Shown here piece after piece: positions 5,395 through 5,537 of a stretch of DNA of 5,537 nt. Where the stretch lies: NCBI GenBank assembly GCA_015487405.1, contig WFPV01000043.1, positions 1 to 5,537 on the forward strand. The letters are read 5' to 3'. The first letter of the stretch is position 1. Each line of letters starts with the position of its first letter. A program made the position numbers and the translations under genes. The notes below the pieces were generated by a model. The model was not told where the DNA came from and made no database searches. It saw only the letters and a program-made list of their open reading frames with translations. Source of the stretch: Aquifex sp. (GTDB lineage Bacteria; Aquificota; Aquificia; Aquificales; Aquificaceae).

Positions 5395-5537
5395 TTACCC
5401 AAATAGATGATAGTAGGTAAAAAGAGCGAGAGCATAATGGAGAGAGCGAAAAGACCGGAAGAAGGCTTTAGTCCTTCGCTTAAATGCTGCTAACTTGTCC
5501 CTTAGCTTGGAATGCAAAGCTTCGTTTCTATTGACTC
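5395..5537 (-). CDS. C-terminal end of a probable DDE-type transposase; 5' part outside window
   Basis: On the minus strand an open frame enters from the right edge and ends at TAA (5397-5395) after 46 visible codons. The residues include NEALHSKLRDKL, a basic KRRTKAFF, and an aromatic-rich end LALFTYYHLFG. This order (Asn/Glu-x-x-His-Ser-x-Leu-Arg, then Arg-Arg-Thr-Lys-Ala, then a hydrophobic helix ending in Tyr residues) resembles the C-terminus of IS1-like and related DDE transposases, where the region follows the catalytic Glu. I cannot name the insertion sequence family. The frame converges with the upstream DUF4197-like gene, and no ribosome site or start is visible. Whether the element is complete or a remnant depends on sequence beyond the window. 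Confidence 0.5.
   Translation of the reverse strand, partial: VNRNEALHSKLRDKLAAFKRRTKAFFRSFRSLHYALALFTYYHLFG

Noticed and set aside
5434..5490. Small plus-strand frame starting with ATG at 5437 opposite the transposase-like frame
   Set aside because: It is under 20 codons with no recognisable product, and the minus-strand frame explains the sequence better.
1..5537. CRISPR array, tRNA, rRNA or riboswitch
   Set aside because: I saw no regularly spaced repeats, no tRNA-like cloverleaf and no long structured leader. The gaps between genes are too short to hold most of these.

Overview
The window looks like chromosome from a thermophilic, chemolithoautotrophic bacterium of the order Aquificales, most likely Aquifex or a close relative. 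The reasons are Glu/Lys/Arg-rich proteins, very tight gene packing, strong GGAGG-type ribosome sites, a stand-alone OadA/PycB/CfiA-type carboxylase subunit near a succinyl-CoA synthetase gene, and a short-form HisG. The organism call is inference from gene content and style, since no database search was possible.

Layout. Two transcription units diverge from a 61-base gap (2014-2074). On the minus strand a short ComEC/Rec2-type membrane protein (772-2013) is followed after 13 bases by sucC (1-758, cut by the window edge). On the plus strand a biotin-dependent carboxylase subunit (2075-3943) overlaps hisG (3940-4581) by four bases. hisG in turn overlaps a DUF4197-like exported protein gene (4553-5287) by 29 bases. 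That last gene carries a single in-frame TAA at 4859-4861. A U-tract terminator nested in a longer inverted repeat (5325-5366) follows. At the right edge (5395-5537, minus strand) lies what looks like the C-terminal end of a DDE-type transposase.

How the genes work together. Succinyl-CoA synthetase and a biotin carboxylase subunit both fit a reductive TCA cycle. The carboxylase would make either oxaloacetate from pyruvate or oxalosuccinate from 2-oxoglutarate. Its substrate cannot be settled here, but two active-site motifs depart from the usual OadA/PycB form, and I lean towards a CfiA-like 2-oxoglutarate carboxylase. It carries the carboxyltransferase and biotin carrier domains only, so its biotin carboxylase partner must lie elsewhere. 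HisG is the catalytic subunit of a HisG-HisZ type enzyme, and no hisZ is visible. ComEC (DNA uptake) and the DUF4197 protein have no obvious metabolic link to their neighbours.

I found no new multi-gene system. The points most worth a second look are the single stop codon in the otherwise intact DUF4197 gene, the altered carboxyltransferase motifs, and the nested hairpin structure beside the transposase remnant.
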